Assembly: GCA_964551975.1 (NCBI GenBank)
Contig: CAZKFI010000098.1
Location: forward strand, 1 to 6,599
Source of the DNA: REEB426 sp964551975
Lineage (GTDB): Bacteria; Actinomycetota; Actinomycetes; S36-B12
DNA length: 6,599 nucleotides
Direction: 5' to 3'
Both the position numbers and the translations under genes were made by a program. Each line of letters opens with the position of its first letter. Positions within the stretch are counted from its first letter, which is position 1. The notes under the pieces were generated by a model. That model saw nothing but the letters and a program-made list of their open reading frames with translations, searched no databases and was not told where the DNA came from. Shown here piece by piece: positions 1 through 6,599 of the stretch.

Positions 1-798
1 ACATGGCTTCTTTCGCGTGGGACGCTTCTCATCGAGCGCTTGTGCTGGAGGCGGATTTCGCTGCTCGTCTCGGTGAGCCAATCGATACTTGATTGGTACC
101 GCAACAACCTGGGTGAAAAGCGTTCGGTCTTGGTCCTCAACTCACCGATCACTTCATCGTCGTCGAGCGCGGAGGTCCATGGTGAACGCAGGCCGTTTGG
201 TTCGCCCGGGTACTTCCATGGCCGCTTTGTCATCCCGGCGGGTACACCTGTGTTCATCTATCTTGGATATCTTGTGACAGGTCGAGGCATTGAGTCAATA
301 CTTCAAGCCTTCGGTAGGGGCAATGTTAAGGCTCATGTTGTGTTCATGGGATCTGACGACACTCTGGGAGTTCAAGACCATGCCAAGCGATTCCCGAACA
401 TTCATTTCCACCCTGTCGTCCCTCACGAAGAAGTCGTTAGGTATGTGCGAGAAGCGGATTGTGGGCTGTGCTTGATCGAGGATGTGTCATTGAGTGATCG
501 ACTCTGCCTCCCCAACAAGTTGTTCGAGTATGCATTCGCAGGAGTGCCCGTGCTCGCCTCGAGTCTTCCGGAGATTGCCAGAGTCGTGGGGGAGTACGGT
601 CTCGGGACATGCTGCGGTAGTGACGCTGACAGCATCGAGGTAGCGGTGCGCAAGATTGAGCAGGAGGAGCTCGCACCCCCTACGTCGGAACTCAGCGAGC
701 TGTCTTGGGACGCGCAGGCAGAGCGGCTCCGGGAGGCGTACCGTCAACTACTGATCGATCGCGGGGTAGCCGCCCCGGCAAAGCAAGGGGGGCGCTAG
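1..798 (+). CDS. GT4-like glycosyltransferase, C-terminal part (5' end outside window)
   Basis: The frame is open from the first base, so the gene starts upstream and 265 residues are visible. It probably transfers a sugar from a nucleotide donor to a growing surface glycan on the cytoplasmic side of the membrane. Seen: the VSVSQSILDWYR...LNSP stretch (residues about 23-49), which resembles the end of the N-terminal Rossmann lobe in GT4 enzymes. The C-terminal lobe follows, with FIYLGYLVTGRGIESILQAF (about 77-96), VVFMGSD, and LPNKLFEYAFAGVPVLAS (about 170-187). E176 in LPNKLFEY matches the second Glu of the GT4 EX7E donor-binding motif. The first Glu is not conserved, which is common in this LPNKLFEY subgroup. 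A TTG at 40 could be read as a start, but homology-like sequence continues upstream of it, so it is unlikely. The next gene begins 3 bases after this stop, implying one operon. Sugar specificity cannot be told. Confidence 0.85.
   Translation, partial: TWLLSRGTLLIERLCWRRISLLVSVSQSILDWYRNNLGEKRSVLVLNSPITSSSSSAEVHGERRPFGSPGYFHGRFVIPAGTPVFIYLGYLVTGRGIESILQAFGRGNVKAHVVFMGSDDTLGVQDHAKRFPNIHFHPVVPHEEVVRYVREADCGLCLIEDVSLSDRLCLPNKLFEYAFAGVPVLASSLPEIARVVGEYGLGTCCGSDADSIEVAVRKIEQEELAPPTSELSELSWDAQAERLREAYRQLLIDRGVAAPAKQGGR
786..793 (+). promoter_or_regulatory. Ribosome binding site for the fused amidotransferase
   Basis: A purine-rich AGGGGGGC stretch lies inside the last codons of the glycosyltransferase, about 8 bases before the ATG at 802. 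It supports this start, whose MCGIFG product places the catalytic Cys directly after Met, as class II glutaminases require. Confidence 0.5.
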
Positions 799-801
799 GC
801 G

Positions 802-2628
802 ATGTGCGGGATTTTCGGAGTCATCTCGTCACAAGCCGTGACCACGCAAAGCGTGCGTACACTCGCCCGGCATTCCCAGCAGCGCGGCCGAGACTCGAGC
901 GGACTGCTCGTGCTGGAGCCGGGCGTCGCGGTCGTCCATCGTGCTGACCATTCCATCGGCAAGCTTCTGCGCCAGGTCAGGTTGCGGGGTTGCACCGCCG
1001 TTCTAGGGCACAGCCGGCTCATCACGAATGGATTTGAAGACAACCAGCCGGTCGTGCGAAATGGCGTGTGCGTCTTTCACAACGGGATCGTGGTCAACCA
1101 CTCAACGGCGTGGAACCGGATCGGCGAGCGGCCGAATCAGCAGATTGACACCGAGGTAATCGCTGCAATCGCTGCGAAGCACCTGTCGGAAGGAGGCTCG
1201 GTCGAGGAGATCGGCGAGCGGGTGATGTCGCTGTGCGAAGGTGTGGTGGCGTGCGCGCTTGCAATTCCGAAGCTCGGAAAGCTATGTCTCTTCTCGAACA
1301 ACGGAAGTCTTTACGCGGGGGTGAATGGCAATGGCACGCTCTTTGCATCCGAGGAGTTTCCGCTTCGACAGTGCCAGTGCACGCAGATCCGACAGGTTCG
1401 TCGGAGCGAAGTGCTTGACATCCCGGTGGCCACTGGCGAAATCGCAATTCGTGAGTCCCGCCGAAGCCGCCTTGACCTGATCCCTTCGCTTGGTTCAAGC
1501 GCCGCCTCGGAAGAGCGCATGCTGCTGTTTCCCCAACATGAGCTGCGGCGGTGCACCAGATGCATCCTGCCGCACACCATGCCGTTCATCACCTTTGATG
1601 AGCAGGGTGTGTGCAACTATTGCCGGCACTACCGCCCGCGGAACGTGCCGCGCCCGAAGGAGGAGCTGTTCCGGCTTGTCGAGCCTTACCGGCGGCCGTC
1701 CGGTACCGAGTGCATCGTCCCCTTCTCTGGCGGAAGAGACAGTTGCTACGGGCTGCACCTCATCGTGAATGAACTAAAGATGAGACCAGTCACCTACACC
1801 TACGACTGGGGCATGGTGACCGACCTCGGGCGGCGCAACATCAGCAGAATGTGCGCCAAACTTGGGGTGGAGAACATCATCATCGCTGAGGACATCGCGC
1901 GCAAGCGCGAGTACATCCGAATGAACCTCCGTGCGTGGCTGAGATCACCGCACCTCGGAATGATCAGCATCCTCACGGCTGGCGACAAGCACTTCTTCCG
2001 GTTCGTGGAGTCGGTGAAGCAGCAGACAGGCGTGCGGCTGAACCTGTGGGGCGTCAATCCTCTTGAGGTGACCCACTTCAAGGCGGGATTCTTGGGAGTT
2101 CCGCCCGACTTCGAGGAGAAGCGTGTGTACTCGCATGGCGTCATGAAGCAGCTTCGCTACCACTGGCTCCGGCTGCGGGCGATGCTGCAGAGTCCGGGCT
2201 ACTTCAACCGATCGCTGTGGGACACTTTGTCCGGGGAGTACTATCGAAGTTTCACGACCAAGCAGGACTACTTCCACATCTTCGACTACTGGCGCTGGGA
2301 CGAGCGGATCGTGGACGGAACGTTGGCGGAATACGACTGGGAACGGGCCCCTGACACCACGACCACCTGGCGAATCGGTGACGGAACTGCTGCCTTCTAC
2401 AACTATATCTACTACACAGTCGCAGGCTTCTCCGAGCATGACACTTTCAGAAGCAATCAAATCAGGGAGGGCGATCTTTCGCGGGACAAGGCGCTGCGCA
2501 TGGTTGCCGACGAGAATCGCCCGCGGTACCCGAACATCAAGTGGTATCTGGATGCCGTGGGTCTGGACTTTGGTTCTGTGATTTCTGTTATAAACAGATT
2601 GACAATTGGACAGAGAGATTTTGTATGA
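802..2628 (+). CDS. Class II glutaminase fused to PP-loop N-acetyl-sugar amidotransferase
   Basis: A 608-residue two-domain enzyme. Residues 1 to about 215 are an Ntn-type (class II) glutamine amidotransferase domain: MCGIFGVI with nucleophile Cys2, QQRGRDSSGL, GHSRL (R72), HNG (N94, G95, oxyanion-hole position) and DTE (D116). These match the GlmS/asparagine synthase pocket. After a linker comes a CTRC...GVCNYC four-cysteine cluster (C251, C254, C271, C274), probably metal-binding. It is followed by an ATP-pyrophosphatase P-loop SGGRDS (309-314) and conserved TYDWGM and TWRIGDGTAAFYNYIYY segments. This second part resembles the N-acetyl sugar amidotransferase family (WbpG/PseA type). Those enzymes activate a sugar N-acetyl group with ATP and replace its oxygen with ammonia to give an acetamidino group; WbpG takes ammonia from separate HisH/HisF-like partners. 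Inference: this protein makes its own ammonia from glutamine and modifies a nucleotide sugar or nonulosonate for the surface glycan. The exact substrate is unknown; an asparagine-synthase-like acceptor is possible. The stop overlaps the next start (ATGA). Confidence 0.85.
   Translation: MCGIFGVISSQAVTTQSVRTLARHSQQRGRDSSGLLVLEPGVAVVHRADHSIGKLLRQVRLRGCTAVLGHSRLITNGFEDNQPVVRNGVCVFHNGIVVNHSTAWNRIGERPNQQIDTEVIAAIAAKHLSEGGSVEEIGERVMSLCEGVVACALAIPKLGKLCLFSNNGSLYAGVNGNGTLFASEEFPLRQCQCTQIRQVRRSEVLDIPVATGEIAIRESRRSRLDLIPSLGSSAASEERMLLFPQHELRRCTRCILPHTMPFITFDEQGVCNYCRHYRPRNVPRPKEELFRLVEPYRRPSGTECIVPFSGGRDSCYGLHLIVNELKMRPVTYTYDWGMVTDLGRRNISRMCAKLGVENIIIAEDIARKREYIRMNLRAWLRSPHLGMISILTAGDKHFFRFVESVKQQTGVRLNLWGVNPLEVTHFKAGFLGVPPDFEEKRVYSHGVMKQLRYHWLRLRAMLQSPGYFNRSLWDTLSGEYYRSFTTKQDYFHIFDYWRWDERIVDGTLAEYDWERAPDTTTTWRIGDGTAAFYNYIYYTVAGFSEHDTFRSNQIREGDLSRDKALRMVADENRPRYPNIKWYLDAVGLDFGSVISVINRLTIGQRDFV
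2612..2617 (+). promoter_or_regulatory. Ribosome binding site deciding the start of the exported protein
   Basis: An AGAGAG stretch 7 bases before the ATG at 2625 sits inside the end of the amidotransferase gene. It favours ATG 2625 over an in-frame GTG at 2541. The GTG would add 28 residues ahead of the signal peptide and overlap the previous gene by 88 bases. Confidence 0.5.
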
Positions 2629-4232
2629 CGAGATTCAGGCCATTGCGCAGGCTCGCACTTGCCGTAGTTTGCGTTGGTGTGATTGGTGCCGTGGCCATAT
2701 CCCGGCCTCGTGCGCTCACTGGGCAGCCACCAATGTGTGAGATAGCGATCTCAATGGAGCTGCCTACGGACATCAATCAACCCTTCGGCTCGATCTTCGA
2801 GATTTCAGATCAAGAAGGCAACCTGATCGCGAGTGCGTTTGCCCCGCAGACTTCGTCTCTGTTCCATCTCAGCGACGGCCGGCATGTAAGTTTTTCCGTA
2901 AGAGGGGGCTCTGGGGAACTGGTCTCGCCACGGCTCCTTGAGCGTCCGTCCCGAGAATCGGCTTGTAGCACTCTCTTCACTCTTCAGGGTGAACTGTTTG
3001 CCACCACCCGAGCAAAGTTGAATACGAGTACCGATCTGAAGGTGCTCAGGGAAGGTGTGTGGCAAACAGTGACTGGTCGACCAGAACTCCTCTGCGACGG
3101 ACTCCAGTTTGCCATTTCAATTCAAGGAACGCCGCTCGTGGCTTCTGACAAAGGTGTTGATTGGGGTGCCACACGGGTCTTCACCCCCGAATCAGGGCTT
3201 GGGCCAAAGTACTTCTATTACTACTCGAGCGGATTTCTCGTCGCATATAGGTTTGGGGATTCGCATTCAGGTGTTATGTCCCGTTTGCGCTTGTTCAAGT
3301 GGGTTCCCGGAGATCCTCCCCTCAATCACGATTCGGCCCTGCTCTCTGCACAGATGCCAATTGACTACCCCCTTTGCTTTGGATCAATCGACAAGAGAAT
3401 TTTATTTGCAACCAATAGTTCCAAGGAGGTGTACGCGATCGACTTAAACTCGTACGAGTTAAAGAGCATCTTTAAAGAGCAAGGGAGTAACAGTTGGCAG
3501 GGCTATTGCATGACTCGGTATTACGATCGATTGCTGATCGGCCAGTACCCGTCAGGGCAGGTTTATGAGACGGACGGCCGATCGGTGCAACCCTTTTGTG
3601 CGGAGCTCCCGTTGTCGACGGAGTGGTCATGGGAGGCACAGACATTCGGATACCTTCATGGGCAGTTGCTTGCCGGGGTTTGGCCCTGGGGTCAGATCTA
3701 CCAGTGTGACGGCCGCTCATGGAGATTGGTTGGCAGGTGTTTCCCCGAGCCTCCATTGGCAAATGTTGTGGCTCCGTATTCTCAAGAAAGCAAAGCAGCA
3801 GGTCAAGAAAGTAATTCGTGGGGGCAGCGAATCAACACGTTGGTGCAATTTAATAACCGCCTCTTTGTTGCGACAATGAATAAATCAGGCGCATCTCAGG
3901 GTGAAGAGACTTTGGGTGAGGCAGCGCGACGTTACGGCATGGTCCTTCAGTTTCCCCTAGAGAATCACTTGGACTGGAGCTTTCGTTGGGCAAGCCGGAC
4001 TAACCTCTTGTTTCGAGTTTGGCAGGACCACGTAGAGATCTATCAGGATGACTCTCTTGTTGCGTCCGGGGCCGGCGATTTCACGTCAATCAGGAACGCA
4101 AGTAGGGTGCGGTGGGGTGCCGGCATCGCTGGTGATTGTGTCGGCCTGTTGACAACTACTCGCCTCAGTGGTGATCGAAATGACCTGCCCCCGAACTTTG
4201 ACCGGCTTTCGCAACCGCCCAAAGTGCGTTGA
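2625..4232 (+). CDS. Exported protein with beta-propeller-like repeats, function unknown
   Basis: A 535-residue protein not recognised as a named family. The N-terminus MTRFRPLRRLALAVVCVGVI has basic residues and then a hydrophobic run (about 10-25) ending in AVA. This looks like a Sec signal peptide or an uncleaved anchor, so the protein likely acts in the periplasm, on the surface or outside. The middle carries repeats of the form x-[RQ]-[IL]-L-x-[AG], followed in the second and third by GQ[VI]Y...DGRS: KRILFAT at 257, DRLLIGQ at 301, GQLLAGV at 346 and NRLFVAT at 411. Their 44-45 residue spacing (65 before the last) suits beta-propeller blades, as in Kelch- or YVTN-like proteins. A Ser-Trp pair precedes the last three. 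The C-terminal part (FRVWQDHVEIYQDDSLVASG) has a strand pattern loosely like a LamG fold, a weak inference. The start overlaps the previous stop as ATGA, so translation is coupled. Possible roles are glycan binding or modification. Whether the C-terminus is native is unclear, because transposon debris begins within bases of the stop. Confidence 0.75.
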   Translation: MTRFRPLRRLALAVVCVGVIGAVAISRPRALTGQPPMCEIAISMELPTDINQPFGSIFEISDQEGNLIASAFAPQTSSLFHLSDGRHVSFSVRGGSGELVSPRLLERPSRESACSTLFTLQGELFATTRAKLNTSTDLKVLREGVWQTVTGRPELLCDGLQFAISIQGTPLVASDKGVDWGATRVFTPESGLGPKYFYYYSSGFLVAYRFGDSHSGVMSRLRLFKWVPGDPPLNHDSALLSAQMPIDYPLCFGSIDKRILFATNSSKEVYAIDLNSYELKSIFKEQGSNSWQGYCMTRYYDRLLIGQYPSGQVYETDGRSVQPFCAELPLSTEWSWEAQTFGYLHGQLLAGVWPWGQIYQCDGRSWRLVGRCFPEPPLANVVAPYSQESKAAGQESNSWGQRINTLVQFNNRLFVATMNKSGASQGEETLGEAARRYGMVLQFPLENHLDWSFRWASRTNLLFRVWQDHVEIYQDDSLVASGAGDFTSIRNASRVRWGAGIAGDCVGLLTTTRLSGDRNDLPPNFDRLSQPPKVR

Positions 4233-4247
4233 GGCTGACTGAGGCTC

Positions 4248-4909
4248 GTGAGCCGCGAAAGTCTGTCATATGGGGTGGACCTGTTCAGCGCACCCCTGTC
4301 AGCGATGGACATGTGGCGCCCGTGCATGGACGCCGCGGCGAGGTGGCTGCCCAGCGCACGGGTGTGCTTCGGCCGCGTCCATGTGGCCTGGCACCTTGGC
4401 GATGCGGTGAACATGGTGCGCAAGCAGGAGCACGAGGGCCTGCGCGCCGAGCGCGACCCGACGCTGGTGGGCACGAAGTACCTGTGGCTGGAGAGCCCGG
4501 GCTCGATGCGGCCCGAGCGCCGGTCTCTGCTGTCGCAGCTCAAGGACGTGCGCCACCGCACCGGCCGGGCATGGGCGCTGAAGGAGATTGCGTCGAGGCT
4601 GTGCGGCTACACGAGCATTGGCTGGGCGCGCAAGGCGTGGCCCGCTTGGGGGCGCTGGCATGGCGCAGCAAGCTCAAGCCGATGGTGCGTGCGGCGCGGA
4701 TGGTGAGGAATTGCCTCGCCGGCATCCTCAACGCATTGGTGCGCAAGGCGACCAACGCAGCGGCGGAGTCGATGAACGCCAGGATCCAGCGGAACAAGGC
4801 GATGGCCTGCGGCTACCGCAACCGAGAGCGCTTCCGCAACGCCATCCTCTTCTATCTCAGGGGGCTGGACCTCTATCCCAGGTCCGCCTCAGCCCACACG
4901 AATTCCTGA
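4248..4909 (+). pseudogene. ISL3-family transposase, C-terminal half, frameshifted
   Basis: Two overlapping frames together give the C-terminal half of an ISL3-type DDE transposase. The first frame shows AMDMWRP, ARVCFGRVHVAWHLGDAV, VRKQEH and GTKYLWLESP, all typical of the family. Near 4648-4652 the homology moves to the next frame: RSKLKPMVRAARM, AGILN, TNAAAESMNARIQ, GYRNRERFRNAI and GLDLYP, ending at a normal-looking C-terminus. One extra G in the G5 run at 4648-4652 would rejoin the frames. The N-terminal half (zinc ribbon, HTH and first catalytic Asp) is absent. The usual Asp of the FDRFHV motif is Gly here (GGC at 4371), while the Glu of the AES motif (4766) is kept. The GTG at 4248 is only a formal start; clear homology begins near 4300. 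The gene is dead regardless of the frameshift. No terminal inverted repeat was identified at either side. Confidence 0.8.
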
Positions 4910-5229
4910 AGCGACTTCTTTAGATGTCCCTCTCGAGCATCGGCTTGCGGACCTCGGCCTCGAGCTCGCGCACCCGCGCCTCGGCGTCGGCCTTCGTCCT
5001 CGGATGCACCTTCTGCTCAGGCTTGCGCCTCGACCGCCGTGCCGCACGCACACAGCCGTGCAGCGTGTGGTACGGCATCCCCAGGTCGTTGGTCGCCTTG
5101 CGGATGCTCAGGCCCTCCGACAGCACTAGGCCGACGGCAGAATCATGGAACTCACGCGCATACACTCGCATCGTGGACTTTAAACACGCTCCTTCTGTCA
5201 GGGGCAATCCTGCCGGTTAGGGGTGTTCA
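4910..5229 (-). mobile_element. Remnant of an IS3-family element, left end plus orfA only
   Basis: The orfA fragment, together with about 58 bases ahead of it, looks like the 5' part of an IS3 element. A minus-strand segment starting TGAACACCCCTAACCGG (from 5229) begins with the TG expected of IS3 termini and coincides with the place where the prepilin-like frame loses sense. The other end and orfB are missing, so the inverted repeat cannot be confirmed. The inner boundary with the ISL3 remnant lies around 4895-4910. Confidence 0.45.
4920..5171 (-). pseudogene. IS3-family OrfA-like transposase fragment (HTH_Tnp_1)
   Basis: An 83-residue reading frame on the minus strand beginning MRVYAREFHDSAVGLVLSEG. 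It has the helix-turn-helix of IS3 OrfA proteins (SREF...AV.LVLEEGLS...A..LG...TL..WV), then a basic linker and a leucine-zipper-like RVRELEAEVRK. The conserved recognition-helix Trp appears as Cys (HGC for HGW). It stops after LERDI, where relatives continue ILKKS. One additional A at 4922 would restore ILKKSLQEFV, running to about 4897. No OrfB follows: the space is occupied by the ISL3 remnant. The start at ATG 5171 is uncertain because the best Shine-Dalgarno (AAGGAG, 5194-5189) is 17 bases away. An in-frame TTG at 5207 adds 12 residues. OrfA normally binds the IS ends and, fused to OrfB by frameshifting, forms the transposase; alone this is non-functional. Confidence 0.75.
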
Positions 5230-5482
5230 CGAATCGGGTGGAGGTCCAGTCTTGCCGGCCACCGTGCGCAGGCCCGTGTGGGTGCCGCCGTTGTAGGCCC
5301 ACACCCACCAGTGCGTCCAGCCGAGGTCGCGGATGGGCATGTTGGCGCCGTCGACGCGCCCCGCGCGGTTGGTGGCGCCGAGCCCGCCGTCGGTGCACGG
5401 GCTGACCAGGCGACCGGCGTTCGATATCGCGTAGGTGCTCCACGCGGTCATGATCTGCCGCTGGTTGGTCAGGCACTTCACG
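5227..5482 (-). pseudogene. Prepilin-like (type II secretion G/H or DUF1559-like) fragment
   Basis: From the edge of the N run a minus-strand frame gives 84 residues: VKCLTNQRQIMTAWSTYA, then NAGRLVSPCTDGG and LGWTHWWVWAYNGG, ending GPPPDS and a TGA. The KCLTNQRQ...AW..YA..N.GRLV pattern is the segment just after the N-terminal hydrophobic helix in prepilin-type proteins that are abundant in Planctomycetota and Verrucomicrobiota. The methylation/cleavage motif and helix would lie in or beyond the gap. The natural C-terminus also seems missing: relatives are usually over 200 residues, and the frame ends at the probable IS3 terminus. Intact relatives are processed by prepilin peptidase and assemble into pseudopili or have unknown envelope roles. 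This copy is probably disrupted, though the missing 5' part may be only an assembly effect. Confidence 0.6.
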
Positions 5483-5492
5483 NNNNNNNNNN
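5483..5492. other. Assembly gap of 10 N
   Basis: Ten undetermined bases separate the prepilin-like fragment from the flippase gene. The two coding frames on either side encode unrelated proteins, and a minus-strand frame read through the N's (5198-6532) is an artefact joining flippase to out-of-frame prepilin DNA. The true gap length is unknown and the two sides may not be adjacent. Confidence 0.97.
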
Positions 5493-6598
5493 AAGAAGCG
5501 TTCAAGGTCGCCCTTGCCCCCCGCCCACGCAAAGACTGCCAGTGTGATGAATAGTGAAACCACCTGCCACGCCGCAAGTAGCCTCAAGTGACCCGTTGCA
5601 ACAAAGGACAGGCTGAGGGGTGACACGACAAACTGAATTGCAAGCGCAGGCATCAAGATGGCCAACAGCACACCCGCCTGATGCCAGGTCTCACCGAATG
5701 CCCACGCAAATAGTTGCGGGCCGAGCAACATCAATAGGGCCGAGGGAGGCGCTGCGACCGCTATCAAGGTCAACGTAACTCGGCGCAAATTGGGCATTGG
5801 ATCTTGCCCGGACCGTAGTATCTCGGATGTCCTCCTGAAGTTTGCTTCGGACACCGCTGCAGCGATGAAGCTGAGCGGTACGACGCCCACCCGCAGCATT
5901 AGGGCGTAATAACCAACCACAGCTTCGGGGAAATGGCGCGTCAAGAAAAATACTGGCAGGCCCGTCATCAAACCATTGAGGATACTAGTGGGCGCGTTGA
6001 AGAGAGGGTAGTCCTTGTAGCGCAGTGCAACTTTCCACTTGCGCCGATCCCAGCGCCAGTTGTCGTCCCGGAGCAGGTTGCGAAAGACGAAGGTCAGGTA
6101 AGCGCACGTCAACCCAAGACCAATAACGTTCGCAAACAGCAGGCCATCCTTGGTGATGCCACTGATTCCGATACCGATTGCCAAAAGGGTGATGCACGCA
6201 TTTTGCAATATCAATGCATGACTCATTCGACGATAGTCGTTGGCCGCATTGGCCCAAGAACGCAAGGCAGCAATGACACCGGTTGCAAGGAGCGCCAGCG
6301 GTGTCAGCCACAACCAGTTTCCGAGTGCGCCGGCATTTAGCCAGGACGACAACAGATTGAACGCCACCGACAGCGCCAAAAGGAACAGTAGGCACAGCGA
6401 CACCATCAGCCAGAGACCGATGAAGAGTAGATCTCGCCGATACCGCGCATCTGCTGCCACCACCGCCACTTCAAAGCGCCCACCGATACCGGGCACTAGG
6501 ACCGCAACGATAGCGACGAAGAGCGGATCCACATCATCTTCGATGCGATCGCGCCCGCCGCCTCCGAGCGATCGAGGAGTCGACTGACCATCAGCTCG
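5493..6598 (-). CDS. Wzx-type oligosaccharide flippase / polysaccharide transporter, partial at both ends
   Basis: The frame is open from the window edge (6598) to the gap, about 368 residues of a family usually 400-500 long. About ten hydrophobic segments are visible, including VAIVAVLVPGIGGRFEVAVV near the start, LLFIGLWLMVSLCLLFLLAL, WLWLTPLALLATGVIAAL, LLFANVIGLGLTCAYLTFVF, VVGYYALMLRVGVVPLSFI and VLLAILMPALAIQFVVSPL. The GGRFEVAVV segment, YKDYPLFNAPTSILNGLMTGLPV, GYYAL and FGETWHQAG match the conserved pattern of polysaccharide biosynthesis/export proteins of the MATE/MOP type. These flip lipid-linked oligosaccharide units across the inner membrane. The 3' end is lost in the N run after DLERF. 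The GTG at 6532 is only a formal start. The 22 residues before it (Gly/Arg-rich) do not look like a normal flippase N-terminus, so a frameshift near the edge is possible. It lies opposite the + strand glycan operon, and its linkage to it depends on the gap join. Confidence 0.82.
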
Positions 6599-6599
6599 C

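Noticed and set aside
1094..1498. A 134-residue minus-strand frame inside the glutaminase domain
   Set aside because: No recognisable motif; explained by codon bias of the sense gene.
1945..2460. A 171-residue minus-strand open frame opposite the amidotransferase
   Set aside because: It lies wholly within a well-supported gene, its Val/Arg/His-rich composition is typical of an antisense shadow, and no motif is recognisable.
2661..2675. LAVVC at residues 12-16 of the exported protein as a lipoprotein signal
   Set aside because: It does not fit the lipobox consensus and the Cys falls in the middle of the hydrophobic run rather than after it.
4243..4254. Small inverted repeat GGCTC-GT-GAGCC after the propeller gene, considered as a terminator
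   Set aside because: The loop of two bases is too tight, the stem is only five pairs, and no T run follows.
4897..5234. A 7-base direct repeat CACGAAT (4897-4903 and 5228-5234) flanking the IS3 remnant, a possible target-site duplication
   Set aside because: IS3 elements duplicate 3-5 bases, the repeat-adjacent ends show no inverted repeat, and a 7-mer can recur by chance. One copy also encodes part of the ISL3 C-terminus.
5198..6532. A single 444-residue minus-strand reading frame through the N run
   Set aside because: The part after the N's is out of frame with the recognisable prepilin sequence and has low-complexity Arg/Pro/His content, so it is not a continuation of the flippase.

Overview
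The window looks like part of a bacterial surface-polysaccharide (O-antigen or exopolysaccharide type) locus interrupted by transposon debris. It also contains a run of 10 N that joins two assembled pieces. The overall impression is moderately GC-rich DNA. The organism cannot be named. A prepilin-like fragment of a type common in Planctomycetota/Verrucomicrobiota gives a weak lean to the PVC group. The N run and two easily repaired single-base frameshifts suggest a draft or metagenome-derived scaffold.

Left part (1-4232, + strand): three tightly packed genes look like one operon. The first is the C-terminal part of a GT4-like glycosyltransferase, cut by the window edge. Three bases after its stop comes a 608-residue enzyme that fuses a class II glutaminase domain to a PP-loop N-acetyl-sugar amidotransferase domain. 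This could make an amidino- or amide-modified sugar using ammonia released within the same polypeptide. An ATGA overlap then leads into a roughly 535-residue exported protein of unknown function with about 44-residue beta-propeller-like repeats. The set fits building, modifying and perhaps handling a surface glycan.

Middle part (about 4233-5482): no intact gene. It holds the C-terminal half of a decayed ISL3-family transposase (+), then an IS3-family orfA remnant (-). A type II secretion/type IV pilin-like fragment (-) follows and appears to be cut by the IS3 end. The 10-N gap lies at 5483-5492.

Right part (5493-6598, - strand): a Wzx-type oligosaccharide flippase/polysaccharide transporter, truncated at both ends by the gap and by the window edge. 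It belongs functionally with glycan export, but its linkage to the left operon depends on the scaffold join being correct.

The most interesting item is the single-chain glutaminase plus sugar amidotransferase, translationally coupled to a secreted propeller protein. No wholly new system is evident.
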